Assembly (NCBI GenBank): GCA_024691765.1
Contig: JAILNI010000054.1
Span: forward strand, 1 to 40,729
Origin: Bacteroidales bacterium
GTDB taxonomy: Bacteria; Bacteroidota; Bacteroidia; Bacteroidales; UBA932
Reading direction: 5' to 3'
Length of the DNA stretch: 40,729 bases
Shown here one piece after another: positions 33,248-40,500 of this stretch; position 1 is the stretch's first letter; each line of letters starts with the position of its first letter. The notes beneath the pieces were generated by a model, which was not told the DNA's origin, searched no databases, and worked only from the letters and a program-made list of their open reading frames with translations. The translations under genes were made by a program, and so were the position numbers.

Positions 33248-34168
33248 ATGGAAGAAGTCAGACTGCTTATCCTGGGCGGAGGCCCCGCCGGTTACACTGC
33301 GGCCATTTATGCATGCAGGGCAGGCCTGAATCCCGTGCTGCTGGAAGGCCCGCAGCCGGGCGGCCAGCTCACCACAACCACTATGGTCGAGAATTTCCCC
33401 GGTTTTCCCGGAGGAGTAGATGCGTTCACCCTCATGACGGCCATGCGCGACCAGGCGAAAGGCCTCGGCGCCGACATACGCACCGCCATCGCCGTGAAGG
33501 CCGACCTGGCCTCGCGCCCCTTCCGCATCACCACGGACGGCGGAGCGGAGATTTCGGCGGATGCCCTCATCATTGCTACCGGCGCTGCAGCGAAGTACCT
33601 CGGCCTGCCCTCGGAGCGTGAGTTCCGCGGCAGGGGAGTCAGCGCCTGCGCCACCTGCGACGGCTTCTTCTACCGCAAGAAGGTGACGGCTGTCGTGGGC
33701 GGAGGAGACACCGCCTGCGAGGAGGCATCCTACCTGGCCGGCCTCTGCAGCAAGGTCTACATGATAGTCCGCCGCGACGTCCTCCGTGCCTCCGAAGCTT
33801 CGGCGAAGAGGGTGCTTGAGAATCCGAAGATCGAAGTCCTCTGGAACTGCAACACGAAAGAGGTTCTGGGAGACGAAAACGGCGTCACGGGAGTCCGGCT
33901 TCTCCGCAAGGATGGCAGCGAGTTCGACATTGCCGTCGACGGATTCTTCCTCGCAATAGGCCATCATCCCAACTCCGACCTCTTCAAAGAGTGGGTCGCT
34001 ACCGACCCCGAAGGGTACATAATAACCGACGGCCGCACGGCAGCGACCAATGTCGAAGGCGTCTTCGCGGCGGGCGACGTGCAGGATCCGCGCTACCGCC
34101 AGGCGGTAAACGCCGCCGCATCCGGATGCCGCGCAGCCCTTGATGCAGAAAAATTCCTGAAGCGATGA
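33248..34168 (+). CDS. trxB: Thioredoxin reductase
   Basis: The start at 33248 (MEEVRLLILGGGPAGYTAAIYA) is set by the FAD-binding motif GGGPAG and the -7 box just upstream, giving 306 residues. The redox-active pair is in SACATCDGFF (CATC), and the NADPH-binding motif is VVGGGDTACEEA. The C-terminal FAD block is GVFAAGDVQDPRYRQ. The enzyme reduces thioredoxin with NADPH in the cytosol. It diverges from a Fur-family regulator with promoters back to back, and its stop overlaps the bamD start by four bases. Confidence 0.96.
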   Translation: MEEVRLLILGGGPAGYTAAIYACRAGLNPVLLEGPQPGGQLTTTTMVENFPGFPGGVDAFTLMTAMRDQAKGLGADIRTAIAVKADLASRPFRITTDGGAEISADALIIATGAAAKYLGLPSEREFRGRGVSACATCDGFFYRKKVTAVVGGGDTACEEASYLAGLCSKVYMIVRRDVLRASEASAKRVLENPKIEVLWNCNTKEVLGDENGVTGVRLLRKDGSEFDIAVDGFFLAIGHHPNSDLFKEWVATDPEGYIITDGRTAATNVEGVFAAGDVQDPRYRQAVNAAASGCRAALDAEKFLKR

Positions 34169-34947
34169 AAAACCGCATATTCCTTTATCTGCTTGCTTTC
34201 CTGGCGCTTGCCGCCTGCAAGTCGCAGTATGAACTCATCAAGGAAGGCAACGACGTGGATGCCAAGTACGACCTGGCGTTCAAGTGCTTCAATGCAGGCA
34301 AGTACACCAAGTCGGCCGAACTCTTCGAGAACATGTCTGTGCTCACCAACGGCACTGCAAGGGAAGACACGGTGCTCTATTACTGGGCCCTCAGCAACTA
34401 CCGCGCGAGCGATTACCTAACCGCGGAGACCAATTTCAAGACCTTCATCGACAAGTTCCCGCGCAGCCCGTTCTCCGAGAGCGCGGAATTCCTGCGAGTC
34501 GACTGTCTCTACAAGGCGACCTACCGCTGGGAACTCGACCAGATGCCCACTTACACGGCCGTGGCGGCCATCCACGAGTACCGCGGAGCACATCCCGGCT
34601 CCGTCCATTCAGCCGCCTGCCTCCGCATGCTGGAAGATCTCGAGTGGCGCCTGGACAAGAAGGCCTTCGAGAACGCGAAGATCTACTACACCATGGAGGA
34701 CTATAAGGCCGCCCGCGTGGCCCTGCGCAATGTCCTCAAGGACGATGCCGACAACCAGTTCCGCGAGGACATCCTTTATTATACAGCCATGTCCTCGTAC
34801 AAGTATGCCGACCTCTCGGTGCCTGCGAAGCAGAAGGAACGCTTCCTCGTATTCGAAGACGACTATTTCAACTTCATAGGGGAGTATCCCGAAAGCAAGT
34901 ACCGCGAAGAGCTTGACCGCCTGCACGAAAAGGTGAGAAAAAATTAA
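34165..34947 (+). CDS. bamD: Outer-membrane assembly lipoprotein BamD
   Basis: The 260-residue product has a lipoprotein signal with lipobox LAAC (MKNRIFLYLLAFLALAAC). TPR-like helical pairs follow (YDLAFKCFNAGKYTKSAELFEN, DTVLYYWALSNYRASDYLTAE, FIDKFPRSPFSESAEFLRVDC). This is the BamD/YfiO pattern, and the protein helps BamA insert beta-barrels into the outer membrane. Placement before the omega-like rpoZ gene is the usual Bacteroidota order. The four-base overlap with trxB suggests co-transcription from the trxB promoter. Confidence 0.92.
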   Translation: MKNRIFLYLLAFLALAACKSQYELIKEGNDVDAKYDLAFKCFNAGKYTKSAELFENMSVLTNGTAREDTVLYYWALSNYRASDYLTAETNFKTFIDKFPRSPFSESAEFLRVDCLYKATYRWELDQMPTYTAVAAIHEYRGAHPGSVHSAACLRMLEDLEWRLDKKAFENAKIYYTMEDYKAARVALRNVLKDDADNQFREDILYYTAMSSYKYADLSVPAKQKERFLVFEDDYFNFIGEYPESKYREELDRLHEKVRKN

Positions 34948-34986
34948 TGAAACTTTTCGCTTCCGGCGAAGGGTAGAATAAGTACT

Positions 34987-35313
34987 ATGGATATTAAGAA
35001 AGTACCGACCAATACGGTCACCCGCGACATCAGGGACCTCGCGGAACCCACAGGAAACATTTACGAAACCGTCGTCATCCTCTCGAAGAGGGCCAACCAG
35101 ATAGCCTTGGCCGAGAAAAAGGAACTCAGCAAGAAGCTCGAGGATTTCCGCGGCGAACGCGATACCAAGGACGAGGTGTTCGAGAACAAGGAGCAGATTG
35201 AAATCAGCAAGTACTACGAGCGTCAGCCGAAGCCGGACCTCCAGGCAATAGCGGAATTCCAGGACGGCGAACTCTACTACAAGGTCGCAAGCAGCGACGA
35301 CATAGTAAAGTAA
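34987..35313 (+). CDS. rpoZ: RNA polymerase omega-like subunit (Rpb6/RpoZ)
   Basis: This 108-residue protein matches the Bacteroidota omega subunit: MDIKKVPTNTVTRDIRDL at the N-terminus and the conserved NIYETVVILSKRANQIA helix that contacts the beta' subunit. A charged helical part and a short C-terminal tail follow. Omega stabilises the polymerase core. The gene begins 39 bases after bamD, and the next gene starts on the base after its stop with a GTG codon, so recN translation is probably coupled to it. Confidence 0.9.
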   Translation: MDIKKVPTNTVTRDIRDLAEPTGNIYETVVILSKRANQIALAEKKELSKKLEDFRGERDTKDEVFENKEQIEISKYYERQPKPDLQAIAEFQDGELYYKVASSDDIVK

Positions 35314-36951
35314 GTGCTCCGCTCCCTCCACATAGAGAATTACGTGCTCATAGACTCTCTGGACGTCGAGTTTCCGGGGAGTCTGAGCATTATTACGGGG
35401 CAGACCGGCGCTGGCAAGAGCATACTGCTGGGCGCGCTGGGGCTGCTTTCCGGGGCCAAGGGCGATGCGTCGCTGATTGCCTCCGGGAAGGACAGCTGCG
35501 TTGTGGAAGGGGAGTTCTCCATGCCGGACGATTCCCTTATCCCCATGCTTGAGGAGAACGAGGTCGAATGCCCCGGAGACGGGCTTCTAATAATCCGCAG
35601 GGTGCTCAGCGTTTCAGGCCGTTCACGCTGTTTCGTGAATGATTCGCCGGTAACGGTGGGAGTGCTCGCAAAATGCGCGGAAAAGCTCATCGACATCCAC
35701 TCCCAGCACAATAACCTCCTGTTGTCGGACAAGCGCTGGCAGCTCTCGGTGCTCGACCATTTCGCCGGCGCCGCTGCTTTGGCGTCAGATTGTTCCGCCG
35801 CATGGAAGAAACTCCAGGGGCTGAATGCGCGCAGGGCAGAGATATCCGCCAGGCTCGCACGGCTCCAGGAAGACCGAGATTATAACCAGGCGCGTTACGA
35901 CAGGCTGGCTTCGGCCAGACTGGTTTCCGGGGAGATGGAGACGCTGGAGGCCGAGCATAAGCAGCTCTCCCATGCGGAGGAGATCCGTTCTTCGCTCGAA
36001 GGCGCTCTGGAGGCGTTCGGGGGAGAGACCAGCGTGAGCTCTTCGCTCCGGGATGCGGGCCGTCTGCTTGGCAAGCTGGCTGCTTATATGCCTGATGCCG
36101 AAGAACTTGGCTCCCGCATCGAGTCGGCCCGCATAGAACTTGACGACATTCGCGAATCGCTTGAGGCTGCTGCCGAAAAGGTGGATGTGTCGGGCGACCG
36201 CCTGCAAGCGGTGGAAGACCGCATGGGGCTCCTTTACGAGTTGCTTCGCAGTTACGGCTGCCGCACCGTGGACGAACTCATCGCTCTCAGGGAAGAGTAT
36301 TCCGCAAAGCTTTTCGATTCTTCAGCGCTCGAAGACGAGCTCGCCTCCCTGGACGGCGAAATAGCGGCTGCGAAAAAGTCGTACGCCGATATCGCCGGAA
36401 GGCTCAGCTCCGCCCGCGGCAAGGCGGCTCCGGATTTCGGGGCTGCGATACTCGGCAGACTCCGTTTTCTCGAACTCGACAGGGCCGCATTCGAAGTGCA
36501 GCTGGTTTCGTGTGAGGAGGGGCCTTCCGGTCGCGAGGGAGTAATGTTCTCATTCTCCGCTGACGGAAAGCGCCTGCAGGACGTGGCTAAATGCGCGTCC
36601 GGGGGAGAGATGTCCCGCATCATGCTGAGCCTGAAGGCCGAAATGGCCCGCTTCGCCGGCATGCCCACCATGATATTCGACGAAATCGATACCGGAGTCT
36701 CCGGCAGCGCCGCCGACGCCATGGGCCGTATGATCTGCGAGATGGGGGCGCACATGCAGTTGCTGGCCATAACCCATCTGCCCCAGGTTGCGGCCAAGGG
36801 CGACGCCCACTTCGTCGTGGAAAAGACCGCTGGCATTACCGGAATCCGCAGGGTGGAAGGCCGGGAGCGTGTGATGGAGATAGCCCGTCTGCTGAGTGCT
36901 TCAACCATTACTCCCGAAGCCGTGGCCAACGCAGAGGCACTTCTGCGTTAG
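35314..36951 (+). CDS. recN: DNA repair protein RecN
   Basis: The GTG at 35314, immediately after the rpoZ stop, starts the family sequence MLRSLHIENYVLID and gives 545 residues. Walker A is GQTGAGKSILLG near residues 28-39. Long coiled-coil arms occupy about 150-370. The ABC signature CASGGEMSRIMLSLK and Walker B MIFDEIDTGVSG follow, then a switch-type His in ITHLPQVAA. RecN is an SMC-like ATPase that holds broken DNA ends during double-strand-break repair. In many Bacteroidota coaBC and another gene lie between rpoZ and recN; here they are absent. Confidence 0.95.
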   Translation: MLRSLHIENYVLIDSLDVEFPGSLSIITGQTGAGKSILLGALGLLSGAKGDASLIASGKDSCVVEGEFSMPDDSLIPMLEENEVECPGDGLLIIRRVLSVSGRSRCFVNDSPVTVGVLAKCAEKLIDIHSQHNNLLLSDKRWQLSVLDHFAGAAALASDCSAAWKKLQGLNARRAEISARLARLQEDRDYNQARYDRLASARLVSGEMETLEAEHKQLSHAEEIRSSLEGALEAFGGETSVSSSLRDAGRLLGKLAAYMPDAEELGSRIESARIELDDIRESLEAAAEKVDVSGDRLQAVEDRMGLLYELLRSYGCRTVDELIALREEYSAKLFDSSALEDELASLDGEIAAAKKSYADIAGRLSSARGKAAPDFGAAILGRLRFLELDRAAFEVQLVSCEEGPSGREGVMFSFSADGKRLQDVAKCASGGEMSRIMLSLKAEMARFAGMPTMIFDEIDTGVSGSAADAMGRMICEMGAHMQLLAITHLPQVAAKGDAHFVVEKTAGITGIRRVEGRERVMEIARLLSASTITPEAVANAEALLR

Positions 36952-36955
36952 TTTC

Positions 36956-36968
36956 TGACTTTTTGTCA
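36956..36968. promoter_or_regulatory. Candidate heat-shock element upstream of grpE-dnaJ
   Basis: TGACTTTTTGTCA has the same TGAC-N4-TGTCA outline as the htpG element at 16926-16938 and lies 60 bases before the grpE ATG. No TAnnTTTG box is seen in this gap. The arms CTGAC/GTCAG could also form a short hairpin after recN, but it lacks a following T-tract. Confidence 0.45.
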
Positions 36969-37028
36969 GCGCTGCCCCGGTGGCAGAGGATTTGTTATCT
37001 ATCAATCCCGAGAATAAACATCTGAAAG

Positions 37029-37547
37029 ATGGCAGAGAAAGATACAAAGAAGAAAGAGGCTCCCAAGGCGGCTAAAGCGGCTCCGAAGGAGGACCTCGGG
37101 AAAAAGGTGGCCGAACTCAGTGAAAAGCTGGCCGCCGAACACAATGATTATCTGAGGCTTATGGCCGAGTTCGAGACCTTCCGCCGCCGCAGTGCGGAGG
37201 AGCGTCTCGCGATGGTAGCGACAGCTTCGGCCGATACCATAAAGGGCCTGCTTCCCGTCCTGGACGACTGTGAAAGGGCGATGCAGGTGCTTGAAGGCTC
37301 GTCCGACAAGGCGGCGCAGGAAGGTACGGCACTCATATACAACAAACTCATGGCGTATCTCAAGACAAAGGGGCTTGAGGTGATAGACGCCAAAGGCAAG
37401 ACTTTCGACATCGACTTCCATGAGGCCGTAGCCCAGATTCCGTCGCCCGCTCCGGAGCAGAAGGGAACGGTTCTGGATGTGGTACAGACGGGGTATCTCC
37501 TTTCGGGTAAGGTCCTCCGTTATGCAAAGGTTGTCGTAGGAGCATAG
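37029..37547 (+). CDS. grpE: Nucleotide exchange factor GrpE
   Basis: The 172-residue product has a Lys/Ala-rich N-terminus and a long coiled coil (KKVAELSEKLAAEHNDYLRLMAEFETFRRR). The C-terminal beta domain follows, with FDIDFHEAVAQIP and the GYLLSGKVLRYAKVVV ending typical of GrpE. GrpE releases ADP from DnaK and so resets the chaperone cycle. The dnaJ gene starts four bases after its stop; dnaK is not in the window. A shared TGAC-N4-TGTCA element upstream suggests control in common with htpG. Confidence 0.95.
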   Translation: MAEKDTKKKEAPKAAKAAPKEDLGKKVAELSEKLAAEHNDYLRLMAEFETFRRRSAEERLAMVATASADTIKGLLPVLDDCERAMQVLEGSSDKAAQEGTALIYNKLMAYLKTKGLEVIDAKGKTFDIDFHEAVAQIPSPAPEQKGTVLDVVQTGYLLSGKVLRYAKVVVGA

Positions 37548-37551
37548 CATC

Positions 37552-38736
37552 ATGACAGAAAAGCGCGATTACTACGAGGTCCTGGGCATCCAGAAGGGTG
37601 CATCGGAAGACGATATCAAGCAGGCTTACCGCAAGGCTGCCCTCAAATGGCATCCCGACCGCTGGGTTTCCGGCACCGATGCCGAGAAGAAGACTGCGGA
37701 AGAGAAGTTCAAGGAAGCCTCCGAGGCCTATTCAGTGCTGAGCGACCCCCAGAAGAGGGCCAAGTACGACCAGTTCGGCTTCGCCGGCGTGGATTCAGGC
37801 GCAGGCCCCGACTGGAGCCAGGGTTTCGGCAATCTCAACGACATACTCAACAACCTCTTCGGAGGCAATTTCAGCTTCGGTGGAGGCGGTTTCTCGGGCT
37901 TCGAATCCTTCTTCGGAGGAGGCGGACGCTCCCAGGGGCCGCGCACGCTCCGGGGCCGGGATATCCGTACCCGCGTCACCCTCACACTGGAAGATGTGGC
38001 GTCCGGATGCACCAAGGAGGTCAGCATAGAGCGCAACAGGCCCTGTCCGGACTGCAACGGACGCGGGGCCCAGAACGAAAGCGACATCAAGACCTGTCCT
38101 ACCTGCCACGGCAGCGGCCAGGTGCAGAGGGTGGTGAGTTCCCTGTTTGGCCGTACGGTCACATACGAAGCCTGTCCGCAGTGCGGAGGCGAAGGCAAGA
38201 GCGTCTCCAATCCCTGCAAGCGCTGCGGTGGTTCCGGAATGGAACGCAGGCGTGAAACCGTGAGAGTGAAGATTCCTGCAGGCGTTGAAGACGGCATGCA
38301 GATAACGGTTCGCGGAGAAGGCAACAGCGCTCCGCGCGGAGGCGTCAACGGCGACCTCCTGCTGGTGGTCAGCATCCAGCAGCATCCCCAGCTCAAGCGC
38401 GACGGCGCGAATCTCTTCTATACCAGGGTGATTTCGGTTACCGACGCCATGCTCGGAACCACCATCGACATCCCTGCTATAGGCAGCACCCAGAAACTCA
38501 AGGTGGATCCCGGCACCCAGTCCGGCACCGTCGTGAGGATGCGCGGCCAGGGACTGCCTTCGGTGAACGGCTACGGCAGGGGAGACCTCTACGTTAAGGT
38601 TCTGGTCTGGATTCCGCGCAAACTGCGTGGCTCCGACAAGGAAGCTATTGAGAAACTGGCGCAGTCCGAGGCGGTGAAACCCGACCCCACCCGCGATGAC
38701 CGCGAACTCTTTGAAAAAGAAAGCCAGTATTTTTAA
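37552..38736 (+). CDS. dnaJ: Chaperone protein DnaJ
   Basis: This is a full-length 394-residue DnaJ. The J domain (residues 3-75) carries the HPD motif in KWHPDRW. A Gly/Phe-rich linker follows (FGGNFSFGGGGFSGFESFFG). The zinc region has four CxxCxGxG repeats: CPDCNGRG, CPTCHGSG, CPQCGGEG and CKRCGGSG. The C-terminal substrate-binding domain ends in KESQYF. DnaJ delivers clients to DnaK and stimulates its ATPase. It lies four bases after grpE in one operon. I see no intrinsic terminator before the rplS promoter. Confidence 0.97.
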   Translation: MTEKRDYYEVLGIQKGASEDDIKQAYRKAALKWHPDRWVSGTDAEKKTAEEKFKEASEAYSVLSDPQKRAKYDQFGFAGVDSGAGPDWSQGFGNLNDILNNLFGGNFSFGGGGFSGFESFFGGGGRSQGPRTLRGRDIRTRVTLTLEDVASGCTKEVSIERNRPCPDCNGRGAQNESDIKTCPTCHGSGQVQRVVSSLFGRTVTYEACPQCGGEGKSVSNPCKRCGGSGMERRRETVRVKIPAGVEDGMQITVRGEGNSAPRGGVNGDLLLVVSIQQHPQLKRDGANLFYTRVISVTDAMLGTTIDIPAIGSTQKLKVDPGTQSGTVVRMRGQGLPSVNGYGRGDLYVKVLVWIPRKLRGSDKEAIEKLAQSEAVKPDPTRDDRELFEKESQYF

Positions 38737-38744
38737 AATTGTGC

Positions 38745-38774
38745 TTGCATACTAAAAAATAATTTCTAACTTTG
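38745..38774 (+). promoter_or_regulatory. Promoter for rplS
   Basis: TTG at 38745-38747 is followed after 19 bases by TAACTTTG (38767-38774), a good -33/-7 pair. The leader before rplS is about 70 nt and could hold a fold, but I cannot assign it to a known leader family. Confidence 0.6.
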
Positions 38775-38848
38775 CAGCCCCAAAAAGAAAGCAGCCTCTC
38801 TTTCAACGGTTGAATGACGCTGCGAGGAGCAAAGATTTTTTAGAAAAA

Positions 38849-39223
38849 ATGGATTTACTTAAAGTAGCAGAACAGTCTTTCGTAAACGAGAACGTTGCGA
38901 ATTATCCCCAGTTCAAGGCTGGAGACACCATCACCGTTTCCTGCAAAATCAAGGAAGGTGACAAGTACCGTCTGCAGGATTTCCGCGGTGTGGTCATCCA
39001 GATCAGTGGCGCCACCCCGCTCACCCGCACTTTCACGGTCCGCAAGGTCTCGAGCGGCATCGGAGTTGAGAGGATTTTCCCCTTCCAGTCCCCCGCTATC
39101 GACAGCATCACTGTCAACAAGGTCGGTAAAGTCCGCCGCGCGCGCATCTTCTACCTCCGCGACCTCGCCGGTAAGAAGGCCCGCATCAAGGAAAAGGGCG
39201 TAGCCACCAAGAAGGCAGAATAA
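38849..39223 (+). CDS. rplS: 50S ribosomal protein L19
   Basis: The start at 38849 (MDLLKVAEQSFVNEN) matches the family; an in-frame ATG 39 bases upstream would add an atypical leader. The 124-residue product has the L19 blocks FKAGDTITVSCKIKEG, RLQDFRGVVIQISG, TFTVRKVSSGIGVERIFPFQSP and RRARIFYLRDLAGKKARIKE. L19 sits at the 30S-50S interface. A tRNA-Arg gene begins 18 bases after its stop and probably shares the transcript. Confidence 0.96.
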   Translation: MDLLKVAEQSFVNENVANYPQFKAGDTITVSCKIKEGDKYRLQDFRGVVIQISGATPLTRTFTVRKVSSGIGVERIFPFQSPAIDSITVNKVGKVRRARIFYLRDLAGKKARIKEKGVATKKAE

Positions 39224-39241
39224 GGCGCAGCAGCGCCGAAC

Positions 39242-39315
39242 GGCTCCTTAGCTCAATTGAATAGAGCATCTGACTACGGATCAGAAGGTTACAGGTTTGA
39301 GTCCTGTAGGAGTCA
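39242..39315 (+). tRNA. tRNA-Arg (ACG anticodon)
   Basis: The cloverleaf has acceptor GGCTCCT/AGGAGTC (one G-T pair), D-arm TAGCTCAATTGAATAGAGCA, anticodon stem TCTGA/TCAGA around the loop CTACGGA, and T-arm ACAGGTTTGAGTCCTGT. The discriminator is A and no CCA is encoded. A34 would be edited to inosine to read CGN codons. Sequence after its 3' end differs in composition from everything before it, as expected of an integration site. Confidence 0.95.
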
Positions 39316-39320
39316 CTTCT

Positions 39321-39363
39321 GAAAAGAGCTAAAATTCTGAAAATCAGAGTTTTAGCTCTTTTC
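39321..39363. terminator. Long bidirectional hairpin after tRNA-Arg
   Basis: GAAAAGAGCTAAAA (39321-39334) pairs perfectly with TTTTAGCTCTTTTC (39350-39363). The inner TCTGA/TCAGA extends the stem to about 20 pairs with a three-base loop. A/T-rich arms give T-runs on both strands, so it should terminate rplS-tRNA transcription and any approaching transcript. Confidence 0.7.
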
Positions 39364-39435
39364 TTATATCTCATTTGCCCGAAATATGCCCGAAAGAATA
39401 TCTTTCCAGTCTCTCTTTAGATGGAGTATATTTTG

Positions 39436-39443
39436 TAAATTTG
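39436..39443 (+). promoter_or_regulatory. -7 promoter box for the accessory membrane protein
   Basis: TAAATTTG matches TAnnTTTG and lies 27 bases before the ATG at 39471. It helps choose that start over an upstream TTG. Confidence 0.5.
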
Positions 39444-39470
39444 CACTCGATAACAATAGCATTTTCAGAT

Positions 39471-40094
39471 ATGTATATTGAAAAGCCAGTTGATGTACTG
39501 ATCCCCTTCGATCTGGGAAGTATAGATATCCGATATCGCAACCCTGTCAGGGCATTTGTTATAATCATCTTCTTCGTTGCACTTATAGGCTTTTGCCTTT
39601 ATTCTTTCTCCGAAAAGATGATTGCGTCGGGGAGCGCCGCGTCTGCAGCGTTCAAATTGATTAAGGATGTCCTCAAATTTTTCCTCGTTTGGATTGGGTG
39701 CAGTATTTCCTTCAAGGTACTCCTCTACTCGGTGAATTCCAAACGAGTCAATGGCGATAGTAACGGGGATCCCATTACTAAAAATGTCAAGACTCCATTT
39801 GCCAGAGAGCGCTCTGAGTCCGTTGAAGAGTTCACCGTCACGTATCTAAGGTCTCATCGCGAGCGCTGGCAGATTGGTTGCCTGTACCTGGCGCTTCTGA
39901 ACACTTATCAGATTAAAGACAATATCAATCTATTTTATGACTATCTAACGAGCCGCTATCCGGATTTACGGACAACCGCCGTGAGGAACTGGCAAACCGC
40001 CATAAAACAAGTCAATGAGAGGATACGCTCCAACGACGACGAATGCCAGGATGAAATTGAAGAAATTTCGAAGGAACTGAAAGAGTTCGTTTAG
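39471..40094 (+). CDS. Hypothetical two-pass membrane protein, accessory region
   Basis: The ATG at 39471 (MYIEKPVDVLIPFDLG) is preferred because the -7 box lies inside the longer TTG-initiated frame; it gives 207 residues. Transmembrane helices lie at about 27-46 (VRAFVIIIFFVALIGFCLYS) and 67-88 (VLKFFLVWIGCSISFKVLLY). A cytosolic C-terminal half follows with a helical block (IGCLYLALLNTYQIKD, FYDYLTSRYPDLRTTAVRNW) and an acidic tail (DDECQDEIEEISKELKEFV). I recognise no family. Codon use is clearly AT-richer than in the genes before the tRNA, which fits acquired DNA. A hairpin terminator follows. Confidence 0.7.
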   Translation: MYIEKPVDVLIPFDLGSIDIRYRNPVRAFVIIIFFVALIGFCLYSFSEKMIASGSAASAAFKLIKDVLKFFLVWIGCSISFKVLLYSVNSKRVNGDSNGDPITKNVKTPFARERSESVEEFTVTYLRSHRERWQIGCLYLALLNTYQIKDNINLFYDYLTSRYPDLRTTAVRNWQTAIKQVNERIRSNDDECQDEIEEISKELKEFV

Positions 40095-40095
40095 A

Positions 40096-40131
40096 GTGCG
40101 TTCGCGAACAAAACGCACGAAACGCATTTTT
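40096..40131 (+). terminator. Hairpin after the accessory membrane protein
   Basis: GTGCGTT (40096-40102) and AACGCAC (40112-40118) form a 7-bp stem around nine bases. A T-run follows at 40127-40131 after a short gap. Confidence 0.5.
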
Positions 40132-40139
40132 ATCTGATT

Positions 40140-40147
40140 TAGTTTTG
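40140..40147 (+). promoter_or_regulatory. -7 promoter box for the HTH gene
   Basis: TAGTTTTG matches TAnnTTTG. Transcription would begin near 40153, within a strong hairpin. Confidence 0.45.
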
Positions 40148-40150
40148 CAA

Positions 40151-40178
40151 CCGTCATTCCACAAGGGATGGCGGTTTT
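40151..40178 (+). terminator. Terminator-like hairpin in the leader of the HTH gene
   Basis: CCGTCATTCC (40151-40160) and GGGATGGCGG (40165-40174) form a 10-bp stem with two G-T pairs and an ACAA loop, followed by TTTT. It lies between the -7 box and the chosen start at 40195. It could act as an attenuator, or simply end transcription coming from upstream. Confidence 0.5.
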
Positions 40179-40194
40179 AATATTTATCGGAAAT

Positions 40195-40500
40195 ATGGAT
40201 ACGTTTATGAACATTATCGGTGAGGGGCACGCCAATGTGATTGTACAAGTAAAGGCAGAGGACCTGCTGCGCTTTGCCGATGCCATCTGCGAAAAAGTCC
40301 AGACGAACACCTTGGAGATGCTCGCCCAAAAAGAACAAGATGAGCTGATTTCCAAGAAGGAAGCGAAAATACTGCTAGGCGGAGTAAGTGACGCCACGCT
40401 ATGGCGCTGGGAAAAGGAAGGATATCTGATTCCGGAGCGCTTCGGGCGGAAGATCATGTACCGCAAGAGTGAAATCCAGGGCCTCATGATAAAACGCTGA
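40195..40500 (+). CDS. Helix-turn-helix (HTH_17/excisionase-like) DNA-binding protein
   Basis: The ATG at 40195 (MDTFMNIIGEGHANVIVQV) is chosen because an upstream in-frame ATG at 40168 lies inside a hairpin stem. The 101-residue product has an N-terminal helical part (AEDLLRFADAICEKVQ). A MerR-like HTH_17 domain follows: LISKKEAKILLGGVSDATLWRWEKEG, YLIPERFGRKIMYRKSEI. Proteins of this shape are common as excisionases or regulators in Bacteroidota integrative elements. Its stop overlaps the next ATG by one base (TGATG). Confidence 0.8.
   Translation: MDTFMNIIGEGHANVIVQVKAEDLLRFADAICEKVQTNTLEMLAQKEQDELISKKEAKILLGGVSDATLWRWEKEGYLIPERFGRKIMYRKSEIQGLMIKR

Noticed and set aside
36952..36970. Intrinsic terminator after recN
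   Set aside because: The CTGAC/GTCAG stem is only five pairs with the T-run in the loop and no T-tract after it. The match to the htpG element is the better explanation.
39371..39568. A minus-strand fragment of a tyrosine integrase beside tRNA-Arg
   Set aside because: The 65-codon frame shows none of the R-H-R-Y catalytic context and overlaps the promoter of the membrane-protein gene.
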